A stretch of 64,000 bases of DNA. It comes from Seriola aureovittata (lineage: Eukaryota; Chordata; Actinopteri; Carangiformes; Carangidae). The stretch lies in assembly GCF_021018895.1 (NCBI RefSeq), contig NC_079365.1, forward strand, positions 14,769,501 to 14,833,500, written 5' to 3'. Each line of letters begins with the position of its first letter. Position 1 is the first letter of the stretch. Below, piece by piece: positions 61,982 to 64,000 of this stretch. Made by a program: the position numbers and the translations under genes. Under the pieces are notes generated by a model. That model worked only from the letters and a program-made list of their open reading frames with translations, ran no database searches and was not told where the DNA came from.

Positions 61982-63860
61982 ACATATTCTGTCTGAGCTC
62001 AGGGCTCGTGCACACTGAATATTCAGCCCAAAACAAATAAAGCAGGGAGACATTTACCATTCAAGGACTTCCATGAAACTGAAGTTCATTGGGTCACATG
62101 GAGGTACTCCTCGTTGAAACTTTCAAGAAGCCCCAGTCTTAAGTGTCTTTAAATAATGCAATCTTAAAGACAATTTGTAGGATTAAATGGAGTGGAAAGT
62201 GGATGAATTGTTGAGTCAGGCTTTTGGGTTTAGTCTGGGATAAATACGCCTACTTGTCATTGAAATTCAGATTAATGAGTAGGAGATAAAGTGCTGGCAT
62301 TGGTTTTTTTTTGTTTGTTTGTATCTGGTGGGTGGTGAAAAGTGAGACTAAGGTCATGGACATGAATGTCCTCACCTTTGTATGCAGTGTTTTCGCTGTC
62401 AAGTGCACTTTGGTGTGCACCAGTTTTCTTTTTTCCAGAAAAAAACAGCGTAAACATCATCATCTGTTGAAAGTCAGAATCAAGACTCCTCCCCCACTTG
62501 GCTTGACTCAGACAGCATGTTTTTGTTCTCAGTCTGCAGATGTGAAAAGCTTTTGCAGTTCCCTCACATGTCAGTGGTGTGTGAGTATGTGTGAGTATGT
62601 GTGTGTGTGCATATGACCTGGGCGTGTGTGCATATGGCCTGGGTGTGTATGTGCAGATGTATGTGTTTGAGAGACAGGGAGGAGGGAAAATAGGTCCTGT
62701 GTGCTCCCACTGTGTTATGCAACAGTCCAATGAATCCAATCTTGCTTGCAACTAAACCCCATGACTTTACATTGACACAGAGTACAGGCTTTCCAGAGGT
62801 GGTGGCCCTGCAAATACAAACCCAAACACACAGCCATGCTTTTAGCCATAAATCTGACAATGCTGAATGTTTTGTTGCTGAAACACACAGTATTCATGTG
62901 TTCTCAGAAAATTAGCTTTACAGACATTGCTGTTCTGCTTTTGGTTCCCTAGGCTACCAAAACACCCTAATGACAATGTAACTTTGATCTAAATAATTGA
63001 ATACATTTTCACAAAATCCTACATGCTAACTGTGATAGACTGCCGATCTCACACAGTGCCGAGTCTCTGTGCCTTGGAAATACAAAAACAATACAGTAAT
63101 GCAGTGTGAACAGGAATACATTTGATTTGTAGTGAATGAACTTAAAACATTAACTTTTTTTCTTGTGACATTCAGTGCTGTGCATTGTTAGGATCCAGGA
63201 TTTTACAGAGTTCATGGGTCCAGTATGAAAACTACCTCTTTGCAGGCAGGCAGCTATAGACCTGTGCATGCTGAGCAGAAAGTTTATTGCCATTATACTG
63301 TGAGATAACCAGCATAAAGTAGCCTCACACAATCAGATTCACAGTCAAAAAATGTTTCCAAGCACTTGTTATGTTAGGCCACTACTACTGTAGCTTCCTG
63401 TGTTTATCTGTAACAACACTTTCTGCACAGAGGTTGCATTCTGCGGATCACTGATGAATAACTCAAGTAAGCTGAAGTGTGGATCTTAATTGTTAACAGC
63501 TTGAGGGGAGCAGATTAACCTGTTTCTCCAGACAGAAATGGTGCTTGACTGTAGCTGAGCTTTACTTTGCTGGAAACATTTTTGAGTAATGTTCAATGAC
63601 TAATATGCACATTGAGAGTGCTGCTAAAACACTCATATGCAATTCTTGCAAGTGCAGCAATGTATTCGTTAGATTTTGAGGATAGCTAACAGCTTGTGGG
63701 TTGCTATAGAAATTGCAAAAATTGATAATGTTTTAGCTCGAGTGAAATTAGCACTTTTCCTTTATGAACCTACTTCATAAACATACTGAGACAAGAGGCT
63801 AAAGGAGAGAGACAACAGGGAAATAACAGAAGGAAGTGTAGTGAGTTCAGTCAGAAGCTG

Positions 63861-63862
<2 letters not shown>

Positions 63863-63900
<38 letters not shown>
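63863..63900. repeat. (CA)n microsatellite
   Basis: A CA run of about 38 bases followed by degenerate ACAAACACACAGAAACAC. Confidence 0.95.
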
Positions 63901-63904
<4 letters not shown>

Positions 63905-64000
63905 AACACACAGAAACACATACAAGGTCAGGCTGTCTATTTCTTGCTAATGCAAAATGTGCTTTGATTTCTGATTTTCGATGTCTGAATGCATTAGATA

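Larger units (their letters stand above)
55091..64000. other. Intergenic DNA without recognised genes
   Basis: No exon series, domain or RNA gene could be supported on either strand. The block contains microsatellites and a short diverged direct repeat, listed separately. The most GC-rich part, 60150-60420, has open frames on both strands but no clear splice signals. The rest is AT-rich and unremarkable. Confidence 0.5.

Overview
The window looks like teleost fish nuclear DNA. It carries split genes with conserved vertebrate products and mostly short introns. It also has long (CA)n, (TTTC)n and (ATCT)n microsatellites, and several copies of dispersed repeats that I recognise as common in ray-finned fish. 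There is no bacterial, viral or organellar gene organisation.

Six protein genes could be rebuilt exon by exon, and all six are on the minus strand. From high to low coordinate they are: ip6k2 (inositol hexakisphosphate kinase 2, 5 coding exons, 471 aa); sec61a1 (channel subunit of the ER translocon, 12 exons, 476 aa); chchd4 (MIA40 import oxidoreductase, 3 exons, 152 aa); uroc1 (urocanate hydratase, 19 exons, 675 aa); mapkapk3 (p38-activated kinase, 10 exons, 393 aa); and a short WASP-family gene (9 exons, 356 aa). The last has a WH1 domain and the helical part of a GTPase-binding domain, but no recognisable CRIB core and no WH2-central-acidic tail. For every gene the exon phases add up to one uninterrupted frame, which is the main support for the models.

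Layout: 1-5.4 kb holds no gene I can support and is rich in repeats. At 5.4-5.8 kb there is a small CpG-rich block that may be the promoter and first exon of a further minus-strand gene leaving the window on the left. At 6.1-10.0 kb is the WASP-like gene, 11.6-16.6 kb mapkapk3, 17.5-24.0 kb uroc1, 26.6-28.4 kb chchd4, 29.9-36.9 kb sec61a1 and 47.9-53.9 kb ip6k2. The stretches 37-47.9 kb and 54-64 kb appear intergenic, with simple repeats and interspersed repeat copies only.

The genes do not form a pathway. They are housekeeping and metabolic neighbours (protein translocation, mitochondrial import, histidine breakdown, inositol pyrophosphate synthesis, stress kinase signalling, actin regulation). 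The most notable points are the reduced WASP-family protein, and mapkapk3 exon 1, which is bounded on one side by a (GT)53 tract that supplies its 5' splice site and on the other by an A-tract that abuts its start codon. I found no evidence of a wholly new biological system.
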